Shown: positions 34,276-46,782 of the stretch, one piece after another | Layout of the letters: every line of letters begins with the position of its first letter | How positions within the stretch are numbered: position 1 is the stretch's first letter | NCBI GenBank assembly: GCA_027943335.1 | Contig: BSBK01003252.1 | Coordinates: 1,218,001-1,282,000, forward strand | Source: Chamaecyparis obtusa | Taxonomy: Eukaryota > Streptophyta > Pinopsida > Cupressales > Cupressaceae | Length of the DNA stretch: 64,000 nt | Reading direction: 5' to 3' | Position numbers and translations under genes: made by a program | The notes under the pieces: generated by a model | Seen by the model: only the letters and a program-made list of their open reading frames with translations | Database searches by the model: none | What the model was told of the DNA's origin: nothing

Positions 34276-35379
34276 TGTTGGAAACAATTGTCTGAAGGAA
34301 ATTGCTACTCAAATTATGTATTGTCTTTGATGTCACACAATGTCATAGTCCGCAGCAATCAGTTCCTACCGAGCTCAGTCGGTCTGCTAGACAGGAAGAT
34401 CAGTGACTACCGAGTCCAGTCGGTTATTAAAGAAAATTTAGTGTTTACCGAGTTCAGTCGTTTATCGAAGGTAAAGGATTGTTGGTGTTTACCGAGTTCC
34501 CTTGGTCTCCGAAAGATTGTAGAAAGTTATGGTCACCGAGCACTGTCGGCCCTTGAAGGATTTTTGCAAATAGAGTTTGCTTAATTCAGCCGACTGTTAT
34601 ACTAAATAATGTCGATTTGACAAATCTAAAATCATATAAATAAAAGGTCAAATGTGAAAAATAAAAAAAAGAAATATAGCAGAAGATTTACAGAAGAAAG
34701 ACAGGAAAGGTGTGTGCGAATTTGTGAAGGATGTTCAGATATCCTTAAGGTGCAGCAGAGATTTATTCGATCAGGAAGGATCACACATATGCAAAACAGA
34801 GATCTGTAATCAGCAAGGCAGTTGCATTATTATATAGGTCATTTTTCATTGTTACCTTCTTATCATTGTAACAGTGAATTCTAAATCTCTTAACCGAGCC
34901 GGTTTAACAACCATATTGTAAATCCTCTAACAAGGTGACAATTCCATTGAATTGTTTTCAAGACCTCTTACCAGGCCACTCCTAGCAGGGTGATTAAATC
35001 CTCTAACAAGGTCACACCTAACAGTGTGTTTTGTAACCTTTTACCGGGTTGGCTTCTAACCGGGCATCACTTCAGAAAAGTGAAAAATCAGTATCTAGAT
35101 ACATTGGTGGTTTTTCCCATATTGGGTTTCCACATTAAATCTTGTGTCTCTTGTGTTCTTAATTGCTATCTTAATCATACACTAGTGCTGATGAATATCT
35201 AAAAGATAATTTTGCTAATACTTTCTGCATCCTCAAAGTTACTGCAATCTATTTACCGAGTGCTAAAACAGATAACATTTTTAAGATATCCTAAGGGATC
35301 TGGAAAGAAATAATTGTGAAGTGTTTTATGGTTGACTGATTCACCCCCCCCTCTCAGTCACTTCATCCATATTCCATCA
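34276..35379 (+). repeat. Solo copia-like LTR
   Basis: It starts TGTTGGAAAC and ends ATTCCATCA. Near the end it has tgattcacccccccctctca, the same terminal signature as the LTRs of elements C, D and H in this window. Its middle (ttctaaatctcttaaccgag, 34880-34900) matches partial LTR H. Neither a PBS nor a PPT flanks it. A 4-bp repeat, cgct, lies on both sides (34272-34275, 35380-35383); five bases would be expected, so the boundary evidence is only fair. Its 5' part carries a cluster of ACCGAG motifs. Confidence 0.7.
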
Positions 35380-35383
35380 CGCT

Positions 35384-37684
35384 ATAGTTCCATGTAGGAA
35401 CTAATAAGATGTTCTTCCCTCTGCTCTTTCTATTTAAAATAATAATAATTTAAAAATTAGATTCTCTATAACCACAATTAGATCGTACATACCTTTGAGG
35501 CATTAATTATTTAAGAAAATCATCTTTGAATTTAATGAAAAAAAAGGGGGTGAATATCATTGTCTCCCTAGATCATGGACTAGACAAGATGGAAAGATCA
35601 ACTCAAAAACTTTTATTTAAGAAAATCATCTTTGAATTTAATGAAAAAATAATAAAGGGGTGAACATCATTGTCTCCCTAGATCGTGGACTAGACAAGAT
35701 GGAAAGATCAACTCAAAAAATTTTATTTAAGAAAATCATCTTTGAATTTAATGAAAAAATATAATAAAGGGGTGAACATCAATGTCTCCCTAGATCGTGG
35801 ACTAGACAAGATGGAAAGATCAACTCAAAAACTTTTAATAAAGTGGGTTTTGGTTTTGTATTATTTACATTGACAGAAAATGATTATTTTACTCTAATGA
35901 TTATTTAAAGAAAATATTTTGTAGATCTAAAACCAAATAGAAAGATTTTGAAAATATTTGTGGTTGATTAATTAATTTTAAACAAATAATTAAATATGAT
36001 AAATTGATTGAAATGAATCAATTTAAGTAGAAATCAATTTTTTTGATTAAGTGAAGCTGAAAGAAAATTACATAGAAAAGAAAATAGATATTTAAATGGT
36101 TGTGTATCTTGAAATTAGTTAATGATGGAATTTGATTGATGTGTGAAAAATGCTTATAACTAATAATTTAATATTATAGTATTAATCAATAGCTTATTGA
36201 TGAAACATAAGAAGCTTAATATTTAAAATATAATCGTACTAGCAATCTTATCTAAGAGGTGAGATTTATCCTTGATTAATATATTCCAATATAAGAAAAA
36301 TTAGGTTTTTACCATTATAGTGAGTTTTTGTATGGGTAATTGGAATCTGTTGTCTTAGTCAAAAAGTTGTTCAACATGGCTCATAGCAAGGTAGATCCTT
36401 CTTACCTTAACAATTTTGTAGTTTTGAGATGCACAGTAGGCAATATACATGTTTTGAAGGTTTGGGTAGTTCGTAATTATTCAATCATGCTACATCATAC
36501 CTCATCTAATTGTGCGTGAAGATTCAAGATATAGCTTGAGTCCAATTTTTAGTTTTTATCCTCAAAATTAGTACACATTTTATGTTAGGCCCATTCATTT
36601 TCTTCCACACTAAGTATTATTTACCAGTGATGGAGCCCGCCTTTATTTCCTTGTCATTCTCTTTGGAGCTTCTGAACAAGTACAATGTAGTATGTTCCCA
36701 TAGTTTATGAAGAAGATAGAAAATAGTTTTCCCTCAGAGTAATGCAAGTTGTCAAGTATCACCAACTCACATCCCATTTAATGCCTATGAGGAATGCAAG
36801 TATTCCTTAACCATTTTTAGTAGCAATAGAGCTTGCCAACCATTATTTGAAAAATGTAGACTATTAAATTGATCCTATTTTTTTATCACATCCTTGAAAT
36901 CCTTCCAACAACATAGTGTATGCAATAAAATAGTATGTCTAATGAAATATATAACTAGTTAAGCATTCAAATAACTAATTTACTATAATATATAGATTAG
37001 ACAAAAGAAGACATACAAATCAAATGGAAAAGAAAACCTCAATACCCAAATAGCCTTCTTGATGTGTGGATTTTTCCAATAGATGGGATGTGTGCTCAAG
37101 CTTCAAAAGAGGATTTGGAAGGAATTTTTCATTAGGATGTTAATGTTTATGCTTTCTCTCTTCAAAAGGGCATGATAAATTATCTATGATGGTGGATGAA
37201 AATGAAGGAGAAGAGGGTTAACTTTATAGGCAAGGAGGGGATTGAATGAATGGTTGAGATGCAAAGATGGGGGATGGTTAAGATGCATTTGAATGGAAGC
37301 ACATGGATTGTGCTTTCTCAAATCCATAGCATGGTGACAAGTGTCACCATATGAGGAGTTGAGAGGACATTGGGGGTTGGGAAGATATGCCATAGAGGCA
37401 TGTCTTAGCTCAAATATCAAAGGTCAATCCTTGAGAAAAAATCCCATCACATGGATAGGGATATTAATATCTTTGATTTAATTAAATACCCCATTAATAT
37501 TTCCTCCAACACATATGACACATGGCACATGAGGATTTAAAAGGGAATGTCTACTTGGAAAAGTCAACCAATGGGAGAAATGTGCAAGGATCAATCACAT
37601 ATCTTTTCTATCTCAACCACTCAATTCAAATTATATTAATCTTGACCATTCATTTCAAATCAATTCAGTTTCCCTCTTTGTAAA
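35384..37684. other. AT-rich non-coding region, probably including the start of element I's LTR
   Basis: I see no gene. It contains a three-copy repeat (35509-35838). The start of the LTR that ends at 38196 must lie somewhere in the right part, but I could not place it. Confidence 0.4.
35509..35838 (+). repeat. 3-copy tandem repeat of about 106-110 bp
   Basis: Units begin atttaagaaaatcatctttg at 35509, 35615 and 35725, and end ggaaagatcaactcaaaaa. Units differ in length mainly in an A/G-rich run. Confidence 0.9.
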
Positions 37685-38196
37685 TCTATAAAATCAAGTC
37701 CAAATCAAGTCATTTGGCATCTAGATCATTTGCATAAGGAAGTAATGTCAAATTGAGTTTTGAATTGCATTGAGCGAATTACATTATTGTTATAGCTTAA
37801 TTTCATCATCTAGATCACTTTATCCTAGAATTTAGTCATGTGGAATCATAATTGCAACATTTAGATTGCATATCAAATCAATTTCACTTAGCTTTGCATC
37901 CATTAGGATCAATCTTTATATCGAAATTCATCAATCTTAGTTCAATTCCATCAAATTCACATAATTGAGATGTATTTCATGTAGAATCCTCCATTTCATG
38001 AGTGTCATTCAATTAGATATGAAATATGCAGTATGAGAGAATCAACATCAACCTAATTGTTCTTCATGAATAGGAAGAAATAGGTCAGTTTTAATGAGTT
38101 TTATGTTGATTTTAATTATGTTTAAATTTCACTAACTCATTGAGCTAATGATCTATTGAAGTGTTATTTTTGCAAATAATTACACAATTTCACACA
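37685..38196 (+). repeat. 3' part of the 5' LTR of Tat-type element I
   Basis: It ends tttcacaca immediately before a PBS of the A/B type. A TATA-like word (tctataaaat) at 37685-37694 is placed as in A and B. The start of the LTR is not resolved, so only the TATA-to-end part is given. The partner LTR is not in the window. Confidence 0.55.
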
Positions 38197-38204
38197 TATT
38201 TTTA

Positions 38205-38221
38205 TCGCCCACCATGGGGCC
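38205..38221 (+). other. Element I primer-binding site
   Basis: tcgcccaccatggggcc matches the A/B-type site, with a few substitutions, 8 bases after the LTR end. This is the best evidence that a third Tat-type element starts here. Confidence 0.65.
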
Positions 38222-40617
38222 CTATCCCCATAATTTCATTCAATTTATGACAAAATTTGGTGATCGCAGGTCACTGTCTGAGCAGAAAATCATATTTGGG
38301 ATCTTGGCTCGTATCTGGTCTTGTCCTGGATCATATTTAGGATTAATCATATTTAGTTGATCCTAGATCATATTTGGGATCCTTAGTCACATTTAGTAAA
38401 CCTTAAATCATATTTGGTCTTGGATTGCATTAGGAGTAATCATAAAGTCGTATTTTGGAAATACAAAGTCATATTTAGGATAGAGAATAGATTCTTCATT
38501 TTTTATTTCAATTTGATTTATAGCTTTGACAATCTGATACTTCTCTATTTTTTCTTGATCATTTTAACATCCTAACTAATTTGTGTGGGATTTTTTTTTC
38601 AAAGACAACAATCAATAAACTCCTAACAAGTGGTTTTGCGGGTTGCCTTAAGGATTCAACTAAATATTGTGCTTGTGATAAATTAATTTCATTTTTAGGC
38701 ACCTAGTTTAATTGGTTAGTACCAGATTGACGTCTCAAGGTGATAGGGGATTATGCTCTCACCTTTTAGATTATTCGAAACCTAGACTACTCTTGATTTA
38801 TCATGGCTTGGGAATTCCATAGGGCTACTTGACTTCATTTGAAAAAATAAAATCAAAGAGAGAAATGAATGTGTGTCTTGTATTCTCGGGATGTTAATTG
38901 TGATACGAGATTATGCTCTTATGTTTTATGTGATCACAAATCTATACTCGTGATTAGCATCTATCTTTCATTTTCACTTTTCCTTAGAGAGCCTATTGCA
39001 GTGGGAAAAATTCACACCCCACAAGAATGACTCAAGTAGAAATAGGTCAAATCCAAACCATCCTAATTCACTATAAATAAATGTTATTGCTAGCCAAAAC
39101 TATAGTAGATAGATGCGGTCAGGTGCACTCTCCTAGGAGAGACCCTAGCAGTCCGAACATGAATCCAAATTAAATCCTTAAGCTAGTAGCCTCCTTATTA
39201 TCCTTGGTTCTTTATCCACAGTGCATAGGGGTTGTGTCACCGCTAGAATATTTTTCTCTCACTATTCGTACATCCATGGTAGTGAGGTGAAGGGTTCTTG
39301 GATGTCACTACTCAAACTTAGGCAAGTCCCAAAAGGGATCCCCTACTCACACACTCCTTGAAGGCTCAATTATGTGTTCCAATTTCTTGGCATCTTCACT
39401 CAAGATTATCCGTTAGATTGACAAAGACATTATACACTAGAGCCTGGTGCACTTAGTGTGGGCCTATGGAAATTACATTACAACCATTCTAAGGTTAGCT
39501 TGTCTTATATTTATTTTTATATTATCAAACCCATGAAAACTTCTTGAACATACACTCAATGTTTAGGGATTTAGAGACAAAAAAAAGTGCTTTTCTATTT
39601 TCTATGTGTGTTTTGATCACCTAAGTTAGAAATATTCATCCAAAAAACACCCTAAAACATCAAACTAATCCTTGAAAACATTGGAAGAACACTTGATAGA
39701 GAAGAAAAGCATATTTGGTCAACCTTAGATCATTTATGGTTTGGTTTTAATTGTGTCTTGTCCTTTTCTAAATTGTATCTTGGAAAAATCATTTCTAGTC
39801 TTGTCTTGAATCGCATCTAGGGAGAAAAGTTGTATCTTGTTCCTTCTAGGGAGAAAAGTCATATTAAATTCAATCCTAAATTGTATCTAGTAACCACAAA
39901 GTCTTGTATCTAGTTAATCATATATGGGGCAGAGGGAATTTCTGTATAGTCTCTAACAAAGTTAATTGTTGATTCCAACACCCTTTTTGGTCTAATTTCA
40001 GGTTATGTCATCATGGTTTCCATAAGAAGACCCTAAGACCTTGTTGTCATCATCCTTGGCTCTATTGATCATTGTATCAACAACACCTCAAGTTTATCAT
40101 TTTTTCTTATTGATCCTTTTATCTTCTTTTAGAGGTCATTATTAGGGAATATCTACCCTTTATCTATATCTCTGAAACTAACGTCAATAATCATCATTAG
40201 TCCTTTCAAATATAGACAAACATTTGCACAAACTCATCAACATTGAGCCATTAGAAATTTTTTATCATTGTATCAAACCTTCAGTTATCAAAATTTCATG
40301 GTCCAAACTAGATATCATCATTTTCAACAACAATTAGATCCTAAAAACATCAAAAACTATAAAAAAAATTACCCCGACTTGGTGGAGTCATAAATTTTGA
40401 CTTGGTGCTTGAAATTGTGAACCATTTTCACTATTGGAAAGGTCTCCAAGAAGTTGAATTTCAATCTGTAAAATAGGTGCCTTTGGAAACCCAATTTTAG
40501 AGACCGTTGATAGTCTTGACTCCCAAAACGGCTCTGAAGACCTCCGAAAATGCAAATTACTAGAACCTAGAAAAAAATGGAAAAAATATATGCATTTTTT
40601 TTCCTCCATGATCACAT
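38222..40617 (+). other. Element I leader, cut by element C
   Basis: Non-coding leader. Its gagattatgctct words (38750, 38910) resemble A's leader near 3085, and repeated aatcatatttrg words (38280-38430, 39690-39920) resemble a degenerate array. It stops at the insertion of element C; no gag is reached. A perfect 14-bp palindrome (ctctcctaggagag) lies at 39128-39141. Confidence 0.5.
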
Positions 40618-40622
40618 GCATG
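40618..40622. repeat. Presumed target duplication of element C, left copy
   Basis: gcatg precedes the TG of the LTR. The other side of element C is not in the window, so it cannot be confirmed. Confidence 0.35.
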
Positions 40623-41865
40623 TGTTAGGAACAACAATCCACAATACAAATGATAAGGGGGGGGGGGATTATCGGTTTTAAGATAGAATATTAAACTTTA
40701 TACTTTGAATAGGAGCAATATTAGATCCAATGAATTCCAACACAATAACACAATATTTTGGTCTTGGAGAAACCTTGTTAAAGGTAAAAACCTTGGTGGA
40801 AATTAGCACCCACAAATAATGTACTGAGAGTATAGTATCATTGTTAGAAGATTTAGCCCTGTTAGGAGCTTATTGAAACATTACAGTACATAGTCCTTAC
40901 TACAGGACAGACCTTGTTAGGAGTCAAGAAAAGAAAGGGGGCTCATTGCTCAAGCTCATTGCCCAAAGAAGGTTAAATCTACCTTCAAAAATCATTGTTC
41001 GCAACAAGTGTATATGAAGAAATACACAATCTTTTGAACTATCTGAAAAAAACTACCTTTTCTTGATCAGTTCCAATGAAGTTCACTAGTAATCCTCTGA
41101 TCTACATCGAGTAGACACAAGCTCACAGCTTTCACAATCTTATTTACATCACATATATTCTCACCATATATTTTCCAAAGAAAAGATCTTACATATATAC
41201 ACTGTTACATTATACATGATCAGGTCGACCCATTAGGATTTCATATTTACATAAAATCTTACTAAGATACACATGGTACCTAAAATAAGTATACCATGAT
41301 TCCATTATAACAATTAAGGACCGACATCCTTAATTTACATTTTCCATACAAAATGCATGCTACACCTCTGAAGTCGGCTCCCAAGTAAGTCTTCTCTAGA
41401 TCACACACCACAGCTGATGTCATCCAGCATTCCATACCTTGTGTTGACCAATGAACATTCTTTAGTGCCTTTTATTTCATCTCTTAATCTTGCATGCACC
41501 TAATCCATATCTTCTATAAGATATACCATAAACACAGAGACTCACTCTATCAGCTTCCACTTTCATTGTCCAATATCTAGTCTTCACCAAAACATTTGTA
41601 ACTCTCCTAATATGCAACATTACATGATGCAATCATGGATATAAGATCAAAACATATTCTTGTACTCTCATCTATCTTCACACATTTTGAAACATCTATA
41701 CAATGTCCATACACTATCATAATCAACCTATAATCTTTACAGAAACATATGTTGACATCAATGATAAACCACAAATGACAATAGTATGACTACCCATTCA
41801 GTAACATAGTGATTAAACATATAAAATGTATTAGTCACCACCCTATGCATTAGAAATATCCAACA
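40623..41865 (-). repeat. Element C 3' LTR
   Basis: 1243 bp. On the minus strand it starts TGTTGGATATTTC and ends TGTTCCTAACA. It contains an 11-base G run on the plus strand (about 40657-40667) and the aaccttgttaaaggtaaaaa segment shared with other copia LTRs of the window. Confidence 0.82.
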
Positions 41866-41880
41866 ATCTCCCACTTTGGA
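41866..41880 (-). other. Element C polypurine tract
   Basis: tccaaagtgggagat on the minus strand ends exactly at the TG of the LTR. Element D has a similar tract (gacaaagggggagat) at the same place. Confidence 0.8.
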
Positions 41881-42263
41881 ATTGATGTCAACATATGGAA
41901 AAATCCATCATCCCAAAGTTATATCAATTGAAAGCTCTGCAACCAAATAATACTCTCATAGTATTCCTTCATACAATCTCCCCATACAGTAGGGATTTTC
42001 TCATAGCAACACTCCCCCTTTGACAAGAATGGAAAAGGGTGCCATGAGGCATCAATTTTCCTTCAACACCTTCCTTCCACAATCACTCCCCTTGAGGAGT
42101 AGATCCCTACATCTAGTCTAGAATATGATAAGGCTCTGAAAACCTCTAGACTGATGCATCCTTGCATCATTTAATTCTAACTGGGAGGGGCCTGAACCCC
42201 AAGCATACCTCTGAGATATTCAAAGGTATCATTTGGCAATAGTTTTGTAAAGATGTATGCAAT

Positions 42264-42725
42264 CTATTCCTTTGTACTAATATACTCTAACTTTATTTCC
42301 TTCTCTGTCACCTTGTCTCTCAAGAAGTGATACTTGATAGAAATATGTTTAGTTTTAGAGTGCATCACTGAATTCTTTGACATATTCACTGTACTGGTGT
42401 TATCACAATGGATAACCAGAGGCTTGTCAAAATTTATTCCAATGTCTTTCAGCATTTTCTTCATCCAAACAATTTGAGTACAATTTATAGCAGCAACAAC
42501 ACACTCTGATTCAACAGTAGATTGAACTATACAATCTTGCTTCTTACTTAGCCATGAAACCAACTTTTTCCCAAGGAAAAATGCACCACCACTGGTACTC
42601 TTTCTATCATCAATGTTTCCTACCCAATCAACATCAGTATAAGCATGAAGTTCAAAGCTATCATTTCTATCATATAATAAACCATAGTCTATTGTTCCTT
42701 TCAGATATCTCAGTATCCTTTTCAT
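42264..42725 (-). pseudogene. Element C RNase H
   Basis: 153 open codons with the copia RNase H signatures DVDWVGNIDDRKSTSGG, VESECVVAAINCTQIVW, VIHCDNTSTVNMSKN and HSKTKHISIKYHFLRD. It removes the RNA template during reverse transcription. Catalytic acids Asp, Glu and Asp are visible. It is separated from RT by stops in 42726-43035. Confidence 0.9.
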
Positions 42726-43695
42726 AGCAGCTAGGTGTGTCTCTTTGGGTTCTGCCTAATATCTAGTCACAATCCCAACAACATTAGCAATATCTGGTTT
42801 GGTGTGAGTCATATATTGTAATCCTCCAACCATTGATTTTTACTTGGTCTAAAAAACACACTTTGATTCATCATCAACTTTTAGCTTATTACCAGTCACC
42901 ATGGGTGTACCAACTAGTTTATAGTCTTCCATTCCAAACTTTTAAATATTTCTTTAAGATATTTAGTCTAAGAAATAAAAATTCCATCTTTACTCTGATT
43001 TATTTGCAGTCCAAGAAATAATTTCATTTCACCAATCATGGACATCTCAAATTCATTTTCCATCTCTTAGAAAATTTCTCACATAGATCATCATTACCTC
43101 CAAAGATAATATCATCAACAAAGACTTCTATTATCAAAAATCCATCTTCACTAGTTCTTAAATACAAATTACTGTCAGCATTACCATTTCTTAATCCAAG
43201 CTGAAGTAGGTATTTGTCTAACCTTGCATACCAATCCCTTGGAGTTTTCTTCAGCCCATACAATGCCTTCTTCAACTTACATACCATGTCTCCATCTTTG
43301 CATAAAGGAAATCCATCAGGTTGTTATATATACACTTCTTCTTCAAGATCCCCATTCAAGAATGTAGATTTCACATCCATTTGATACACCTTGAAGTTCT
43401 TATGTGCAACATAAGCCAAGAATAGTGTCATAGCTTCTATTCTAGAAATAGGAGCAAATGTCTCTTCAAAGTCTATGCCTTCTTGTTGTGAATAACCTTT
43501 ACATACCAGTCTTGCTTTGTTTCTTACAAAAACCCCTTCTTCTTTCATTTTGTTTCTAAAAACCCATTTAGTTTCTATTATATTTTTGTTCTTAGGTCTA
43601 GGAACCAATTCCCACATGTTCTTCTTTATCTGATCTAATTCTTCCTTCATAGCATTTATCCAGGATTCATCTCTACAAGCTTCATTTGTAGTCTT
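42726..43695 (-). pseudogene. Element C reverse transcriptase
   Basis: It starts around [19 protein letters not shown], the N-terminal part of copia RT, through [20 protein letters not shown] and [17 protein letters not shown]. After a stop near 43322 it continues with LKKALYGLKKTPRDWY and FVDDIIFGG, the YVDD-equivalent box. Breaks near 43030 and 42730 disrupt the frame. Confidence 0.9.
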
Positions 43696-44823
43696 TGGTT
43701 CAACTTGTGAAATCAAACAAATATCTTCTCTAGCCTTTGATCTAGTCATTACTCCTTGATTAGTATTACCAATAATTTGATTTTCAGGATGATTATTCTT
43801 TACATACCTTAGACTTTTAGGAACCTTAGTAGCCTCATTTGTGTCATCATCACGAGTCTCATTTTCACATTCAGCCTCAACAATTTCTTCTTCTTTTGCA
43901 ACAACAACCTCTTTGATCTCTATATTCTGATTACAGTCATACATTCTCTCTTGTATTTGAAACCTTTCATCTATCTTTACATTGTGACTTTTAATCATCT
44001 TCCTCAATCTTAGATTGAAACACTTGTAAGCCTTTCTCTTAGTAGAGTAACCAAGGAAAATTCCTTCATCACTTCTAGCATCAAACTTCCCTATCTCATC
44101 ATCTCTCTTGATATAGCACTTACTACCAAATATTCTAAAATATTTTATAGTACAAGTATTATTAAACCATAATTCATAAAGAGTCTTACTTATACCTTCT
44201 CTAATTTGAATTATGTTTAATGTGTACACCACTATCCCAACAGCCTCTCTCCAATGCATATGAGATACATTTCCTTCAAGTAACATTGTCCTACAAGCAT
44301 CAAGTATAGTCTTGTTTCTTCGCTTTGCTATCCCATTTTGTTGTGGATTCCTAGGAGTAGATGTTTGTCTTTTTATTCCATGCTCTTCACAGTATGAATT
44401 GAATAGGTTTGAAGTAAACTCTCCACCTCTGTATGACCTCAAACATTTTAACTTTATACCTAATGCATTCTCTACTTTTTCTCTGAATATCTTGAATTTA
44501 TCAAATGCCTTTGATTTCTCTTTAAAATAAGTAACCCACATCATTTTAGAAAAGTCATCAACAAAAAGTATAAAATATCTTTCACCATAGTATGCTTTTG
44601 TCCTTGTAGGTCCTCATAGGTTTGTATATACTAGATCCAAATTTCCCTTTGATGTATATGCTTTTCTTTTATAACTACTTCTAGTTTGTTTTCCCATAAC
44701 ACATTCTCTGCATACAGTGTTAGATGGTTTCACAATCTTCGGTAGACCTCTTACTACATTAGTCAAACTTTCCTTCACAATGTTATCAAAATTAACATGA
44801 AAAATCTTATGTGCCATAATCAA
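43696..44823 (-). pseudogene. Element C integrase
   Basis: The zinc region VCRECVMGKQTRSSYK lies near 44700 (the preceding histidines are partly recognisable in MAHKIFHVNF). The core contains RSYRGGEF, with Tyr where the catalytic Asp is expected, and [12 protein letters not shown], with Lys in place of the catalytic Glu. The enzyme would be inactive. The downstream [13 protein letters not shown] segment is the copia integrase C-terminal region. Confidence 0.88.
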
Positions 44824-44992
44824 CTGCCATCTACCTTCACAACAAAATAAGAGGCTCTAGATGTATTTAATTCAAATACATTACCTCTAGATTTAGTACT
44901 AGTTGTAATCAACTTTCCTTCCTTACTTTTGATAAAATATTTACCATTACTGAATTGTAATTGGAATTATTTATCCATCAATTGTCCAACAC

Positions 44993-45220
44993 TCAAAAAG
45001 TTATGCTTAAGTCCATCAACAATAGTACATTATCAGTATTCATCTTTCCATCTAGATTAATAAATCCTACTCCTATGATATGTTTAGGAAGATTATCTCC
45101 AAACCTTACAACACCAACATCATACCTTACTAACTTAACAAACTTATTTTTGTCCCCAGTCATATGATGTGAACAACCACTATCTATAATCCATTTAGTT
45201 TTCTTATCAACATGTGACAC
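44993..45220 (-). pseudogene. Element C aspartic protease
   Basis: WIIDSGCSHHMTGDKNKF is the copia protease active-site region with the Asp-Ser-Gly triad. The stretch continues with VRFGDNLPKHIIGVG. It ends in a stop at 44993, and the sequence down to 44823 is degenerate. Confidence 0.88.
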
Positions 45221-45455
45221 TAAAGCCTTTTCCTCATGTACTGGTTCATCTCTAATAAAAAAAATCCAATCTCCTCATAATCTAAATCATCATCATTAGA
45301 AATACCTTCACTAGCATAATAACATTCCTTATCCTTCTTAGACTTGAAAAACTTAGGCTTGTACTTAGGAACTCTTGTAGGAAATCTAGATGGAAAATGA
45401 CCAACCTTATTGCATGAAAAACATTTCAAAGGTAATTTTCCTTCAAATTTACCCT
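45220..45455 (-). pseudogene. Element C gag C-terminus (zinc knuckle)
   Basis: CFSCNKVGHFPSRFP is a CCHC knuckle whose last Cys reads Phe. It is followed by Lys-rich sequence and an acidic tail. The upstream part of gag is cut off by element D at 45456. Confidence 0.8.
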
Positions 45456-46562
45456 TGTTAAGAATGGGAACACTGAGAGGGGGGGGGGGGGGGGGGTGAA
45501 TTAGTGTTCTATAATTAATGTTTTTCTACTTCTTGAAAATTAGTCCAATTAATTAAATAATGAAATGAATAGAAAAGAAAATAAGAAAATCAATCCTAAC
45601 ATAACACAAGATATGTTTATGGGGAAACCTTGGCCAGAGGAAAACCCCAGTGGGAATTAGCAACCACAAATAATTGCACTAGTCTTATGAACTTGTTAAA
45701 GTTCCTTTTCCCTATTAGGAGTAGTCTTTACAAAGATGAGTACAATGAATCGGTTAAGAGTCTGATAGAATAAACCCTGTTAGGGGTGGATGGATCACTT
45801 CCAGAGCTCACTTCTCAATGAAGAAGGCTACAACCTCCTGGTTATTAGATACACACTATATCTGGAACGACGAACTACTGCTTTGACACTACTGTCTAAT
45901 CAGTTCCTTTTGTGCACGGTTACTCTAACTTCTTTTAGAGCTTTATATCATACTAACTGAACTCGCATACTTATGCTCTTCTACTTATCTTCCATTTTCT
46001 ATATCTTATTAAATAAAAAAGCACATGTCATATATATACATGTTGAATGGGTGCAACCAAAACTAAATACTGTGTTGGCCTAAAACCTAACACATACAAT
46101 GCTTCCAAATTAATTGGCTCAAGTGTGTTTACATACAATGATAATAACATGTTTACATCACTAATACAATAGGCACGTAGCCTTTACAAAACAAAATGAT
46201 ACATGCTAAACAAAAAACTTCCTGTCGGTTGCATGTTGTGTTCTGTTCTACCACTTAACTGCCAGTGTCACTTAGACTTGTTGTAACTTCTCGATACTAT
46301 CATATCTGATCATGCATTCTTAGACTTAGCACAATAACATACTCAAAAGATTATATTCAAGGGAGCATACCAAAACTCATTCAAACACACGTGCGCTAAT
46401 GCTCTGATCATCAGGTGCTTCACTATCTACACTATCTTCCATACTTAGCCAAAATATGATCTTCAATGTTGTGCACTGACTATCAAAACTTCATATGACT
46501 TTTTTTCCATAACAACAACACAAAACTAGTCATATATTCTTAGTAAAGTCAACTTACCAACA
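45456..46562 (-). repeat. Element D 3' LTR
   Basis: 1107 bp; on the plus strand from tgttaagaatgg to cttaccaaca. It contains a 19-base G run (45479-45497) followed by tgaattagtg, the terminal signature shared with the other copia LTRs. Segments such as ggggaaaccttggccag and aaaccctgttaggggtg show kinship with C's and H's LTRs. Confidence 0.8.
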
Positions 46563-46577
46563 ATCTCCCCCTTTGTC
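46563..46577 (-). other. Element D polypurine tract
   Basis: gacaaagggggagat on the minus strand abuts the LTR TG. It defines the orientation of D. Confidence 0.8.
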
Positions 46578-46782
46578 ATTAATGGTAACAAAGGAATATG
46601 GAGAAGTTTCTAAACTTAACTTTACACAAAAATTCTACATCATATACTATTCTATCTCCCTTATACCATATATTTTACTCCCTCTTTGACATTAATGACA
46701 AAGGTTTTCAAAAAAGGAAACCTTTAAGTATTTACACAGTATATACATCAGGATATGCAATCTGAAGGTTTTTGATTTCTTG

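Larger units (their letters stand above)
40623..45455 (-). mobile_element. Element C: copia retrotransposon, 5' end missing
   Basis: On the minus strand: gag zinc knuckle, protease, integrase, RT, RNase H, PPT, LTR. Integrase before RT makes it Ty1/copia. The gag region is interrupted at 45456 by the LTR of element D, and C's own 5' LTR and gag N-terminus are absent. Coding parts contain stops and mutated catalytic residues. Confidence 0.9.

Noticed and set aside
34288..34584. 98-codon plus-strand frame in the solo LTR
   Set aside because: Lies wholly in the ACCGAG-rich part of an LTR; no motif and no counterpart.
39128..39141. 14-bp perfect palindrome as a regulatory site
   Set aside because: Single occurrence in a decayed leader; expected by chance at this scale.
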